From contig PLBO01000130.1 in assembly GCA_003134555.1 (NCBI GenBank), positions 1 to 49,881 of the forward strand: 49,881 nt of DNA, written 5' to 3'. The first letter of the stretch is position 1, and the number at the start of each line of letters is the position of its first letter. The position numbers and the translations under genes are program-made. The stretch is from Actinomycetota bacterium (GTDB taxonomy: Bacteria > Actinomycetota > Acidimicrobiia > IMCC26256 > PALSA-610). Of the stretch, positions 15,399-23,766 are shown piece after piece. The notes under the pieces are model-generated. The model did no database searches. It had not been told where the DNA came from and was given only the letters and a program-made list of their open reading frames with translations.

Positions 15399-16226
15399 AT
15401 GACGATCGAAGTCGTCCTGTTGGGCACGGGAAATCCGCTACCGGATCGCGACCGCGCGGGCGCGGCGACGCTCGTGCGCGCCGGTGGGCGGACGATGCTC
15501 TTCGACGCCGGCCGGGCGGTGTGCATGCGCCTCGCGGCCGCCGGCGTGTTGCCGGTCATGCTCGACGCGGTATTCCTCACGCATCTCCACAGCGATCACA
15601 TCTGTGATCTCAACGACGTCGTGACCACCCAATGGGTGATGAGCCCGATGCCGAAGACGTTGCGCGTGTTCGGTCCGCCCCGGACCAGTGAGGTCATGGA
15701 CGGATTGCGCGCGATGTTGGTTCCCGATGTCGAGTATCGCCTCGCACATCATGCCGATCTCACGTGGGGACCACAGGTCGAGGTGATCGAGGTGTCGCCG
15801 GGCGTCGTGTTCGACGACGACGGCCTACGCGTCATCGCGGCGCGGACCGATCACCGGCCCGTCGAACCCACACTCGGCTACCGGGTGGAGTTCGACGGCA
15901 AAGCCGTCGTGCTCGCGGGCGACACCGTGCCGTGCGCCGGACTCGACCACCTTTGTCGAGGCGCCGACGTGTACGTGCAGACGGTCCTGCGCGACGACCT
16001 CGTGCGCATGGTCCCGATGCAGCGGTTCGTCGACACGATCGACTACCACTCGACCGTCGAGCAAGCCGCGCAGACCGCCGCCCGCGGCGGAGTCGGCACC
16101 CTGATGCTCACCCATCAGATCCCCACACCGGGGCCCGGCACCGCAGACGAGTGGGTCGCCCTGGCGCGTCAGCACTTCGCCGGCGACATCATCTTCGGCG
16201 CAGACCTCGCCTCGATCTCGATCTGA
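15399..16226 (+). CDS. Metallo-beta-lactamase-fold hydrolase (RNase Z/arylsulfatase-like)
   Basis: This 275-residue protein has the start GTGNPLPDRDRAGAATLV typical of RNase Z-like and arylsulfatase-like MBL proteins. The zinc-binding HLHSDH is near residue 63, followed by Asp in AGDTVPCAG and a closing LTHQIPTPG with a His ligand. The length is slightly short for RNase Z, and the exosite arm is not evident, so a small-molecule hydrolase is likelier than a tRNA-processing enzyme. The ATG has GAGGAGC before it. TACGTT about 24 bases upstream may be the -10 box. Confidence 0.85.
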   Translation: MTIEVVLLGTGNPLPDRDRAGAATLVRAGGRTMLFDAGRAVCMRLAAAGVLPVMLDAVFLTHLHSDHICDLNDVVTTQWVMSPMPKTLRVFGPPRTSEVMDGLRAMLVPDVEYRLAHHADLTWGPQVEVIEVSPGVVFDDDGLRVIAARTDHRPVEPTLGYRVEFDGKAVVLAGDTVPCAGLDHLCRGADVYVQTVLRDDLVRMVPMQRFVDTIDYHSTVEQAAQTAARGGVGTLMLTHQIPTPGPGTADEWVALARQHFAGDIIFGADLASISI

Positions 16227-16299
16227 CCTCACGACGAGCGGCGGATCTTGACCCTTTTGTCCGCTTCAGGTGGGATGAAAGGCTACCGAAAACCACTAT

Positions 16300-17070
16300 G
16301 TGTGGTCGAGGCGAGGACTGGCGGTGGTCGGCGTGGTCACGATGCTGGCCGGTGCGGATGCGTTCCTCGCCGCCCGAGCCGGTGCCGCGCTCGCACCCAC
16401 AACGCCGCGAGCGGCGGCCGCCCCGACGACATTTCCGCGCGAACCGACGCTGACTCCTGCACAGAAGCGCCGCATTGTCATCGCGATGGCACTCATGGGT
16501 AAGGCACAGGAGCGGGCCGCGAAGCTGAAGCCCGCCGCCCCGAAGCCGAAGCTCGCACCCCCGATGCCGAAGCCCGCAGCCTCGAAGCCGAAGCTCGCGC
16601 CGCCGAAACCGCCGGTCGCGACTGTGGCGAGCATCCCGACGGGTTGCGCGGCCGTGGTGGCAAGCGTCGTGTGGCCGTCGGGGTGGCAGACGATCTGCGC
16701 CGGCGCGCGGTCGGGACTGCTCGGCCTCACCTCGCCGAAGGGAAATACCACGCTGTATGTCCGTGCCGGTGAAACCGACGCGTTCTTACGCAGCGTGGCG
16801 TTGCACGAAGCCGGACACGCGTGGGACTTCGCGCGCCTCGACGCCACGAAGATCGCGCAATGGTGCGCAGCGCGCGGTTGTGATGCGGCGCACTTCTTCT
16901 CCGGCGGCAAACAAGGCCCGGGATGGTCGGAACCCGGCGGCGCCGAAGACTGGGCCGCCTCCTGGGACGCGTGCCACGGAGGCGATTACCACCGGGCCTA
17001 CCTCGGGCTGTCGCCGCCGAGCCCCGAGCAGTGCAGGCTGCAAAACACGTTGGTCGGATACCCCGCCTGA
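16300..17070 (+). CDS. Putative secreted HExxH metallopeptidase with Pro/Lys-rich linker
   Basis: The 256-residue product has an N-terminal export signal (MWSRRGLAVVGVVTMLAGADAFLAARAGA). A Pro/Lys/Ala linker at about residues 75-105 (APKPKLAPPMPKPAASKPK) precedes a C-terminal domain of about 145 residues. This holds HEAGHAWDF at residues 169-177, a zinc-type HExxH helix, and GGAEDWAASW near residue 216, where the Glu could be the third ligand as in gluzincins. Six Cys in the domain suggest disulphides. No named family is recognised, so the peptidase call is inferred from motif and spacing. TTGACC at 16250 is a possible -35 box. Confidence 0.65.
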   Translation: MWSRRGLAVVGVVTMLAGADAFLAARAGAALAPTTPRAAAAPTTFPREPTLTPAQKRRIVIAMALMGKAQERAAKLKPAAPKPKLAPPMPKPAASKPKLAPPKPPVATVASIPTGCAAVVASVVWPSGWQTICAGARSGLLGLTSPKGNTTLYVRAGETDAFLRSVALHEAGHAWDFARLDATKIAQWCAARGCDAAHFFSGGKQGPGWSEPGGAEDWAASWDACHGGDYHRAYLGLSPPSPEQCRLQNTLVGYPA

Positions 17071-17102
17071 CGAACGGCTCGGATTCCGCTTAGGTTGAGC
17101 GC

Positions 17103-18665
17103 GTGACGCGAAGGCGCGGCGCTGACGATCCTGACGGCGACGCCCGCCTGCCCCTGGGTGTCTTGCCGGCAACGAACGGCGAGTACGTCCCCGATCGGCC
17201 GACGCAACATGACGTCGACGTCGAGGCCGCCGCACTCCTGCACGCCGACGAGGCGGCTCGACAGTCGGGGATGGACCGGCGGCGATTCTTGCAAACCGCG
17301 GGTGGAGTCGCGGCGGTCCTGGCCACGATCGATCTCGCCGCGTGCAGCTCATCGGCGCGGCGGAGTTCACCGGCGTCCACCTCGACCTCGGCGTCGACGA
17401 CGTCGCAGCCCGGGGGATCGTTCACGAGCACATTGCCGGCGGCGCGCGACATCCCGGCGTGCGAGCACGCGTTGGGTGGCAACGGGGAATTCGTTGTCGA
17501 CGTGCACACGCATCATGTGATGCCGCAAGGGTCGTGGACCAAGAACGCGCCCGAGACGGTGGGACTCGTTCTCGGGATGGTTCCGGCCTGTGGTGCGGCG
17601 AACCGGCTCGAATGCGCGAGCCGCGCCGCATACCTCCACGATCTGTTTTTGGGAAGCGACACGACCGTGGCGATGCTCTCGGACGTTCCCAACTCGGGCG
17701 CAGCCGACGCGCCGGTGCCGTTCCTCGATCAGTTGGGGACGCAGCAGCTCGCGGCGCAGCTCACGCACGGCGGCGCCGCACGGGTACTCGTGCACAACGT
17801 GATTGCACCCAACTTCGGTGATCTGAATGCCCGGCTCGACGAGATGGAAGCCACCGCGCGCACGGGCAAGGTCGCCGCGTTCAAGGTGTACACCGCGTGG
17901 GGGCCGAACGGGCAGGGCTTCGCGCTCGACGATCCGGCTATCGGGCTTCCGGTCATTCAGAAGGCACACGATCTCGGTGTGAAGATCCTCATCGCGCACA
18001 AAGGACTCCCGCTCGTGCGATTCGATGCCGCGCACAATCGTCCCGACGACATCGTCGCGGTGTCACGGCAATTCCCCGACATGCAGTTTGTGGTATTCCA
18101 CGGCGCGTGGGACAAGAACCACGTCGAAGGCGCGTACAACCCGAACGCGGGTATCGGCATCGACAGCTTCCTGCGCGCGCTCGACAATCACGCGGTCCCG
18201 CCGAACGACAATGTGTGGGTCGACGTCGGAACCGTCTGGCGCGAGGTACTGCGGAATCCGACCACCGCTGCGCACACGCTCGGCAAGCTGCTCAAGCGCG
18301 TCGGCGAGCACCGGGTGCTCTGGGGAACCGACGCAATCTGGTACGGCTCACCCCAAGCCCAGCTTCAAGCCTTTCGCGCGTTCGCGATCTCCAACGAGTT
18401 CCAGGATCTCTTCGGCTATCCCGCACTCACTGACGCGATCAAAGCCCAGATACTCGGGCTCAACGCCGCGCATCTTTTCCACCTCGACGTCCACGCGACC
18501 CGTTGCGCCCTCGCGTCCGACCCCATCACCGCTGCGCGGACCAGTGCCGCGCACCTGCGCGACGACGGCGCCCTGCCCGCGGCCTCGCGACCCAACGGTC
18601 CCACGACGCGGCGCGAGATGCTGCAATGGCTCGCATCCCCGGCCACCCGCTGGACACCCCTCTGA
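17103..18665 (+). CDS. Tat-exported lipoprotein amidohydrolase (amidohydrolase_2)
   Basis: The 520-residue product carries a twin-arginine signal MDRRRFLQTAGGVAAVLATI at residues 57-76, preceded by an unusual 56-residue extension. The lipobox LAAC places the lipidated Cys at about residue 81. The Ser/Thr linker leads to a TIM-barrel metal hydrolase with DVHTH at residues 133-137, KVYTAWGPNG, ILIAHKGLP (His ligand), VVFHGAWD and LWGTDAIWYG (catalytic Asp). Such enzymes act on small cyclic or carboxylated compounds. The substrate is unknown. TAGGTT 6 bases before the GTG suggests a leaderless start; a start at the Met before DRRRF would give a normal Tat signal and is also possible. Confidence 0.85.
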   Translation: MTRRRGADDPDGDARLPLGVLPATNGEYVPDRPTQHDVDVEAAALLHADEAARQSGMDRRRFLQTAGGVAAVLATIDLAACSSSARRSSPASTSTSASTTSQPGGSFTSTLPAARDIPACEHALGGNGEFVVDVHTHHVMPQGSWTKNAPETVGLVLGMVPACGAANRLECASRAAYLHDLFLGSDTTVAMLSDVPNSGAADAPVPFLDQLGTQQLAAQLTHGGAARVLVHNVIAPNFGDLNARLDEMEATARTGKVAAFKVYTAWGPNGQGFALDDPAIGLPVIQKAHDLGVKILIAHKGLPLVRFDAAHNRPDDIVAVSRQFPDMQFVVFHGAWDKNHVEGAYNPNAGIGIDSFLRALDNHAVPPNDNVWVDVGTVWREVLRNPTTAAHTLGKLLKRVGEHRVLWGTDAIWYGSPQAQLQAFRAFAISNEFQDLFGYPALTDAIKAQILGLNAAHLFHLDVHATRCALASDPITAARTSAAHLRDDGALPAASRPNGPTTRREMLQWLASPATRWTPL

Positions 18666-18766
18666 CTGCCGGATCAAACCCGCCGAATGCACCGAACCGG
18701 ACGAGATCCGTCTGCAGCCTGCAACTACACTCCACGACCTCCCCAGACGTCGGAGGGCGACGGCGC

Positions 18767-19333
18767 GTGAGTGATCTCGACGAAGCAAACGGAGCCCGGC
18801 GGAAATGGCATCTCCGCACCGGCGTGGTCGCGCTGGTCGCAATAGTGACGATGCTCGCTCTTGGTGCTCCCGCGTTCGCGCTCGTGGCCGGCGCGCCGGG
18901 CGCGACGACACCCACGACGATGGTGCGGCGACCGGTGGTCAGACGGCGCGTCGCGACCGTCGTGCGACATAGGTCGCGGAAGCGTCACGTCGTGAGGCGA
19001 GTGCGCCACCCCCGGGTCGCCGCGCACCCGCGCCCGACGGTGTCGACGACCGCACCGTCGAGCTCGACGACCACGACCACGACCGTCGCGACCGGTTCTG
19101 CCGCGCCGACGTTCGGTGGCGGGAACGCCGGCCTCGGTCTGCGCTTGCGCAAGCTGCGACCGAAGTCGATCTCGGCGAAGTCGAAATCATCGTCGTCTTC
19201 CTGGTTGAGCCCTCGGGTCGTCGCGGTGCTGGTGGCGATTCCGATCGTCCTGCTCGGACTCGGGCTAGTCGGCGGTGAGCTCGGTCTGGCGCGGCGCTTC
19301 CGGCGCCGGTCCTCGTCGGGTGCTCACCGGTAG
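18767..19333 (+). CDS. Membrane-anchored Arg/Ser/Thr-rich protein, function unknown
   Basis: The 188-residue protein has an N-terminal membrane segment (VVALVAIVTMLALGAPAFALVAG). A strongly basic stretch with repeated VVRRRV/RHRSRKRHVVRRVRHPRV follows. Next come a Ser/Thr-rich spacer and a C-terminal membrane helix (VVAVLVAIPIVLLGLGLVGGEL) with a basic end. No domain is recognised. The GTG start at 18767 has GGAGGG at good spacing, whereas the frame is open further upstream without a better start. It precedes the DUF2510 gene by 24 bases and they may be co-transcribed. Confidence 0.65.
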   Translation: MSDLDEANGARRKWHLRTGVVALVAIVTMLALGAPAFALVAGAPGATTPTTMVRRPVVRRRVATVVRHRSRKRHVVRRVRHPRVAAHPRPTVSTTAPSSSTTTTTTVATGSAAPTFGGGNAGLGLRLRKLRPKSISAKSKSSSSSWLSPRVVAVLVAIPIVLLGLGLVGGELGLARRFRRRSSSGAHR

Positions 19334-19357
19334 CGTCGCCCCGCACCACTCCCGCAG

Positions 19358-20053
19358 ATGAGCATCGCCGAGACACAAAAGGCGGCGCGGCCGCCGGGTC
19401 CGAGCCTGCGCGTCTCCATCGCGCTCCTCATTGCGGGTCTGGTGCTCGCGATCCCGACGTTCGTCGCCGGCATCGTCCCGATCGTGCGCACGATCACGAC
19501 CCTGGCGCGATTCGAAGCACCCGGCGCGGGGTCGGTGCACCTCGGGAAGGGCACGTACATGGTGTACGAGGACACCGGCTCGATCTCGTTCGGTTCCTCG
19601 TTCTCCTCCAACGACACCGTCACGATCACGCCCTCCGACGTGACGGTGAGGGGTGCCGACAACACGAACGTGGAGACGTTCCAGGGCGGCTCGATGCGAG
19701 AGTCGATCTCGAGCGGCGGTCACCGCTTCGTGGGCGCGGTCCGCTTCACGACGCCGGCCTCCGGTGATTACACGGTCAGCGTGCGCGGCACGACGCCGAA
19801 AGCCGTCCTCATCGCGCGTCCCGTCAGCGACACGATCAGGTCGGTGCTCGGCTGGTTCGCACTGACCGGCGTCGGCGCCCTCATGTTCGCGGTCGGCGTC
19901 CTGTTGCTCATTGTCGGTTCGGTGCGCCGCGGCCGAACGCGAAACGCGTTCGCGTACGCGGCCCCGCCTCCGCCCGGGTGGCATCCCGACCCGTGGGGGT
20001 CAGGGCGCTTGCGTTACTGGGACGGCTACCGCTGGACCGAGCACGTCCATTGA
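19358..20053 (+). CDS. Membrane protein with C-terminal DUF2510 domain
   Basis: The 231-residue protein has a membrane helix near residues 20-45 (IALLIAGLVLAIPTFVAGIVPIV). An extracytoplasmic beta-rich part of about 110 residues follows (ARFEAPGAGSVHLGKGTYMV and GGSMRESISSGGHRF). A second helix (ALTGVGALMFAVGVLLLIVGSV) leads to the short DUF2510 module PPGWHPDPWGSGRLRYWDGY, ending WTEHVH. DUF2510 is common in actinobacterial membrane proteins and has no settled function. The stop is 9 bases from the convergent alpha-galactosidase stop. Confidence 0.8.
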   Translation: MSIAETQKAARPPGPSLRVSIALLIAGLVLAIPTFVAGIVPIVRTITTLARFEAPGAGSVHLGKGTYMVYEDTGSISFGSSFSSNDTVTITPSDVTVRGADNTNVETFQGGSMRESISSGGHRFVGAVRFTTPASGDYTVSVRGTTPKAVLIARPVSDTIRSVLGWFALTGVGALMFAVGVLLLIVGSVRRGRTRNAFAYAAPPPPGWHPDPWGSGRLRYWDGYRWTEHVH

Positions 20054-20062
20054 ATCTCGTAT

Positions 20063-21760
20063 TCAGACGCCGCTGACGCCGCTGATCCCGCTGGGTCCTT
20101 CCGGGTCGAGGAGTCCCTGCGCGCGCGGGCTGCTTCCGGCTCGCGCCACCGCGTCAACCTCGCGAGCGCGGACCAGCACTTGGTCGAGAAGTTGCCGACC
20201 AGCGGTGTCGATCAGCGCCAGGTCGTCGGAGACGAGGACGAGGCCGCCCGACGCGCCGACCGTCTCCGCCCACCGCGCCACACTTTCCCGAGAGAGGCGG
20301 GTCTCGCGGTTGCGCAGCATGATGCAATCGGGATCGTTCGACCACAGCCGCCGGTGCATGAAGCTGCGAGTGCAGGTGTTCACGAACGCATGCTTCGTCG
20401 CCGGCGTCGTCTCCTCGTACGCGGGTTGACGCTCGGGGGCGTCGGCGGGGGCTTCCCACCACGGTGCGACGTCGGGCCCGATGCGCATGCCGTCGACCGA
20501 TCCGACCAGCGCGCCCAGCGGTGCGCCGCAACCGAGGATGAACACGTCGTCACCGGCACCTCGGCGGATCGCGTCGTAGCCGGCGCGCACGCGTTCGGCC
20601 GGGGTGAGGGTCGGGTCGGCGAAGCGGCCGGGCATCGACGCCGAGAACGTGAAGTCGAGCTTCAGATAGCGGTATCCGGCATCGACGAGCGCCGCCGCGG
20701 TTGCGCCAAGATGGTCCGCCACCTCCGGATTCGTCGTGTCGAGCTGCCACATCACACCGCCCCACACGTCGTGGTACATCCCGATGGCCGGGCTGTCGCC
20801 CTCGGGCGCGCGTGCCAGCCACTCGGGATGCGCGGTCGCGACGTCGGAGTCGGGTGCCGCCAGGAACGGCGCGATCCAGAGTCCTGCAGTCCGCCCACTC
20901 GCGCGGATCGCGCCGGCGACGCCTTCGATCCCCGACGGGAATCGATCGTTGGTCTGCATCCAGTCGCCGATTGCGCGTTGGAAGCCGTCGTCGAGCTGGA
21001 AGACGTCGAACGGCCAGTCGTCGGCGAGCGCAAGATTCGCGAGGATGTCGCGCTCGGTCACGTGTTCGAAGTAGTGGTACCAGGAGCACCACCCGGCGAG
21101 GAAGGGCGCGTCGACGCGCGCATGCTCCGCGCGTCCGGTGCGGTCGGCCCAGTGTTCGAGCAACACGGAGGGATCGTCGTGCTCCTCGATCACGATCGGG
21201 TGGAGTACGCGCCGTTCGCTCGATCGAAGTGTGGCTCCGCCGAACCACGCGGTCGCCGCGATCTCGAGTCGACCGTCGACGACCCGCACGCGGACCGTGC
21301 CCGCGTGCGCCGCGCCGCCGACGAACCCGATACCGAGCCGCGCCCGGTCTCCGTTCGCGAGCACCGCGACTTGTTCCGATCGCAGCTCGCCGGGCTCCGC
21401 GACGCCCGGATCGGCGTGGAATGCGGCGCGCACGAGCGGGATCGGCCGGAGGTCGCGCGAGGCGTCGACGTCGATGCCCAGCCGACGGGTCCGAGCCGGA
21501 GTCCACGACTGGTATCCGTTCGTGAACAGTCGGGGATCGTCACCCGCGGCGCCGGCGTCCCAGACGAGCGCGATCGCGTCCAGATCGAGATCGCGGTCGC
21601 CGGCGTTGGCGACCGACCAGCGCACCGCGCCGGCGTCGGCCGGATCGACGACGATCTCGAGGCCGGCGATCGACGTCGGCCGGCCGGGCTTCACCGGCAT
21701 CTCGACCGCGGAGGAGCCGGTGGGTCTGACCTGGACGCGAAGGCGGGCAAGCTCGGGCAC
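20063..21760 (-). CDS. GH36-family alpha-galactosidase
   Basis: This 565-residue glycosidase releases alpha-linked galactose. The N-terminal beta domain includes LFTNGYQSWTPARTRRLG. The barrel shows FLAGWCSWYHYFEHVTERDI, FDVFQLDDGFQRAIGDW near residue 255, the nucleophile Asp at about 369 in YLKLDF and the general acid Asp at about 430 in RIGPDV. It is shorter than long GH36 enzymes, and the cytoplasmic form is suggested by lack of a signal peptide. TACGAT ends 6 bases before GTG 21760, supporting that start over upstream in-frame ATGs lying inside the divergent PPK2 gene. The GISGVSGV tail derives from a short GC repeat. Confidence 0.9.
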   Translation of the reverse strand: MPELARLRVQVRPTGSSAVEMPVKPGRPTSIAGLEIVVDPADAGAVRWSVANAGDRDLDLDAIALVWDAGAAGDDPRLFTNGYQSWTPARTRRLGIDVDASRDLRPIPLVRAAFHADPGVAEPGELRSEQVAVLANGDRARLGIGFVGGAAHAGTVRVRVVDGRLEIAATAWFGGATLRSSERRVLHPIVIEEHDDPSVLLEHWADRTGRAEHARVDAPFLAGWCSWYHYFEHVTERDILANLALADDWPFDVFQLDDGFQRAIGDWMQTNDRFPSGIEGVAGAIRASGRTAGLWIAPFLAAPDSDVATAHPEWLARAPEGDSPAIGMYHDVWGGVMWQLDTTNPEVADHLGATAAALVDAGYRYLKLDFTFSASMPGRFADPTLTPAERVRAGYDAIRRGAGDDVFILGCGAPLGALVGSVDGMRIGPDVAPWWEAPADAPERQPAYEETTPATKHAFVNTCTRSFMHRRLWSNDPDCIMLRNRETRLSRESVARWAETVGASGGLVLVSDDLALIDTAGRQLLDQVLVRAREVDAVARAGSSPRAQGLLDPEGPSGISGVSGV

Positions 21761-21766
21761 GGCGTG

Positions 21767-21794
21767 ATCGTACGAGCTGTCGACGCAGTACCGT
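21767..21794. promoter_or_regulatory. Divergent -10 boxes for GH36 and PPK2 genes
   Basis: Minus-strand TACGAT (21772-21767) is 6 bases from GTG 21760. Plus-strand TACCGT (21789-21794) is 6 bases from ATG 21801. Neither gene has a Shine-Dalgarno sequence, so both transcripts are probably leaderless. Confidence 0.55.
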
Positions 21795-21800
21795 CCGGCC

Positions 21801-22601
21801 ATGCGCGACCCCTGCCGGATCGAACCGGGAACGAAAGCGAACCTTCCCGCTCGCTCAACCAACGATCGACTCGGCGTCGAGAAGGGCCGAGCGCAAGCCG
21901 TGTTGGCGACGCTCACCGACCGGTTGAGCATGTTGCACGGGCGGCTCCACGCCGAACGATCACGGTCGGTGTTGTTGGTATTGCAGGGGCTCGACGCGTC
22001 GGGCAAGGACGGCACGATCCGGCGTGTCTTCACCGGACTCAACCCGCAAGGCTGTGACGTCGAGTCGTTCAACGTGCCTACGACGACGGAAGCGGCGCAC
22101 GACTTCTTGTGGCGGATTCACCACGCGCTCCCGGCGCGCGGCGACATCGGGATCTTCAACCGCTCGCACTACGAGGACGTGACCGCCGCCTGTGTCATCG
22201 GTGCGATCGACGATCGTCAGCGCAAGGCACGTTACGAACACATCAATGCCTTCGAGAAGATGCTGCACGACGAGGGAACGTCGATCGTGAAGCTCTTCCT
22301 TCACGTCGGCAAGGACGAGCAGCGGGTCCGGCTCCAGGCGCGCCTCGACGATCCGGAAAAACGGTGGAAGTTCGACCGCTCCGATATCGCGACCCGCGCG
22401 AAGTGGGACGAGTACGCCGGTCTCTACGATGCGGCGATCACTGCGACGTCGACGAGGTGGGCGCCCTGGTACGTCGTGCCCGCCGATCACAAGTGGGTGT
22501 CGGGCGTGGCGGCGGCGAGCATCCTCGTGGACACCATCGAGGAGCTCGACCCCAAAGTCCCCGAGCCGAAAGAACCGCTCGACGGCATCGTGATCGCGTA
22601 G
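21801..22601 (+). CDS. ppk2: Polyphosphate kinase 2 family phosphotransferase
   Basis: This 266-residue enzyme transfers phosphate between polyphosphate and nucleotides. It has the Walker A motif GLDASGKDGTIRRVF, the substrate segment NVPTTTEAAHDFLWRIHHALP and the Walker B-like GDIGIFNRSHYEDV. LFLHVGKDEQRVRLQARLDDPEKRWKF is the lid module, and WYVVPADHKW closes the fold. The single-domain length and PEKRWKF fit AMP- or ADP-using PPK2 subclasses; which one cannot be decided here. It is divergent from the alpha-galactosidase gene and read in the same direction as the SnoaL-like gene. Confidence 0.93.
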   Translation: MRDPCRIEPGTKANLPARSTNDRLGVEKGRAQAVLATLTDRLSMLHGRLHAERSRSVLLVLQGLDASGKDGTIRRVFTGLNPQGCDVESFNVPTTTEAAHDFLWRIHHALPARGDIGIFNRSHYEDVTAACVIGAIDDRQRKARYEHINAFEKMLHDEGTSIVKLFLHVGKDEQRVRLQARLDDPEKRWKFDRSDIATRAKWDEYAGLYDAAITATSTRWAPWYVVPADHKWVSGVAAASILVDTIEELDPKVPEPKEPLDGIVIA

Positions 22602-22614
22602 ATATCGTCGCCTT

Positions 22615-22998
22615 ATGCCGACGCCGGAGCAGGTGAAAGCGATTGCGGAGGACTATGTCGCCGCGTCGAACGCCAACGACAAGCAAGCCGTTCTCTCGTG
22701 TTTCGCGCCGGACGCGGTGTGGTTTGACCCGGTGGGCCAGGCGCCGCACGTCGGTCACGTTGGGATCGGCGCCTTCTACGACCAGACCCGCGCGATGGCG
22801 GATCGCATCGAGATGAAGCTCATCGACGCGATCGTCTGCGGCGAGGAGGCCGCCATGGTGCTCGAGATCCACGTCACGATGGGCGAATCCGGGATGATCA
22901 TGGATTGCGTCGAGACCGTCGAGGTGAACGACGACGGGAAGATCGCTCGAATGAAGGCATACTGGGATATGTCGCGCGCACGTACGCGCGGAGCGTAG
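22615..22998 (+). CDS. SnoaL-like/NTF2-fold protein
   Basis: This 127-residue cone-fold protein has the pattern VAASNANDKQAVLSCFAPDAVWFDPVG and VGHVGIGAFYDQT, and later VVEVNDDGKIARMKAYWD-like YWDMSRA. These are typical of SnoaL and ketosteroid-isomerase-like proteins that bind hydrophobic small molecules. TATCGT lies 6 bases before ATG 22615, suggesting its own leaderless promoter even though the PPK2 stop is only 13 bases away. The ligand is unknown. Confidence 0.85.
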   Translation: MPTPEQVKAIAEDYVAASNANDKQAVLSCFAPDAVWFDPVGQAPHVGHVGIGAFYDQTRAMADRIEMKLIDAIVCGEEAAMVLEIHVTMGESGMIMDCVETVEVNDDGKIARMKAYWDMSRARTRGA

Positions 22999-23085
22999 GA
23001 TCTCACCGGACACAACGCCCGACGAAACGCCGGACGCGTTACTCGATTTTCCTCCGGGCGCGACTTCGGCCACAATGTATTGGCG

Positions 23086-23766
23086 ATGACCGTAGAGTCC
23101 CGTGATTCCGTCTCGCTGAAGCCCGCAGAGCTCGATGAGGTCAGTCAGATCTTCTCGTCGAACGGCCTCCCGATCTCCGATGAAGAGCTCGATCGCCAGG
23201 TGGAGTCGTTCCCGCTTGCCGTGCTCGCCCGGGCCGAAGGCGGCATCGACGGACTGATGCTGGGTTCGCTCGAGCGGATCGGCGGAACGCCTTCGATCCT
23301 GTGGGGGATGGGTGTAGTGCGCAAGGGAAAGGCCGCGCCCGTGGCGCTCAAGGCCATGACCGGCGAGCTCACCCGTCGCGCCGCCATCTCGTTCCCGGAC
23401 GAGGACGTGCTCGTGGCGGCGCGTCTCGCCCAGCCCAGCTGCTACGTCTTGCTGCAGAGCTATGCCAACGTCGTGCCGCGTCCGGGCTACACGCCCAACG
23501 GCGAGGACCGCGCCTGGGGCCGGCGTCTGGCCAAGCGCTACGGCAACGACGGGCACTTCGACGATCGGGAGTTCAAGGTCGCGGTCAAGGGTCGCAAGCC
23601 CCCGTGTCTCGCGGTCCTCGACACGAGTCCGGTGAAAGCCACGGGCGGCGCCAAGATCGCATCGCTCGTCGGCGCGCTCGACGCGGCCCGAGGTCAGGCG
23701 ATGATCGCCTTCGGCTGGGCGGTTGCCGAAGAGCTCGCCGCCGGCTCCTACCTCGCGGCCTGCTGA
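23086..23766 (+). CDS. Protein of unknown function, about 226 residues
   Basis: I do not recognise a named family. The predicted cytoplasmic protein has an alpha/beta look ([60 protein letters not shown]). This vaguely recalls acetyltransferase-like folds, and the C-terminal half is Ala-rich and helical ([19 protein letters not shown]). ATG 23086 is preferred, with TTG 23080 as alternative. Its last 19 bases overlap the end of the convergent YyaL-like gene, so the two transcripts meet tail to tail. Confidence 0.7.
   Translation: MTVESRDSVSLKPAELDEVSQIFSSNGLPISDEELDRQVESFPLAVLARAEGGIDGLMLGSLERIGGTPSILWGMGVVRKGKAAPVALKAMTGELTRRAAISFPDEDVLVAARLAQPSCYVLLQSYANVVPRPGYTPNGEDRAWGRRLAKRYGNDGHFDDREFKVAVKGRKPPCLAVLDTSPVKATGGAKIASLVGALDAARGQAMIAFGWAVAEELAAGSYLAAC

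Noticed and set aside
20070-20098. GCCGCTGAC-type short repeats at the end of the alpha-galactosidase gene
   Set aside because: They lie within the coding frame (GISGVSGV) and are low-complexity, not a terminator or mobile repeat.
20180-22057. Plus-strand reading frame opposite the alpha-galactosidase
   Set aside because: It is the complement of a well-supported GH36 enzyme and has no recognisable domain.
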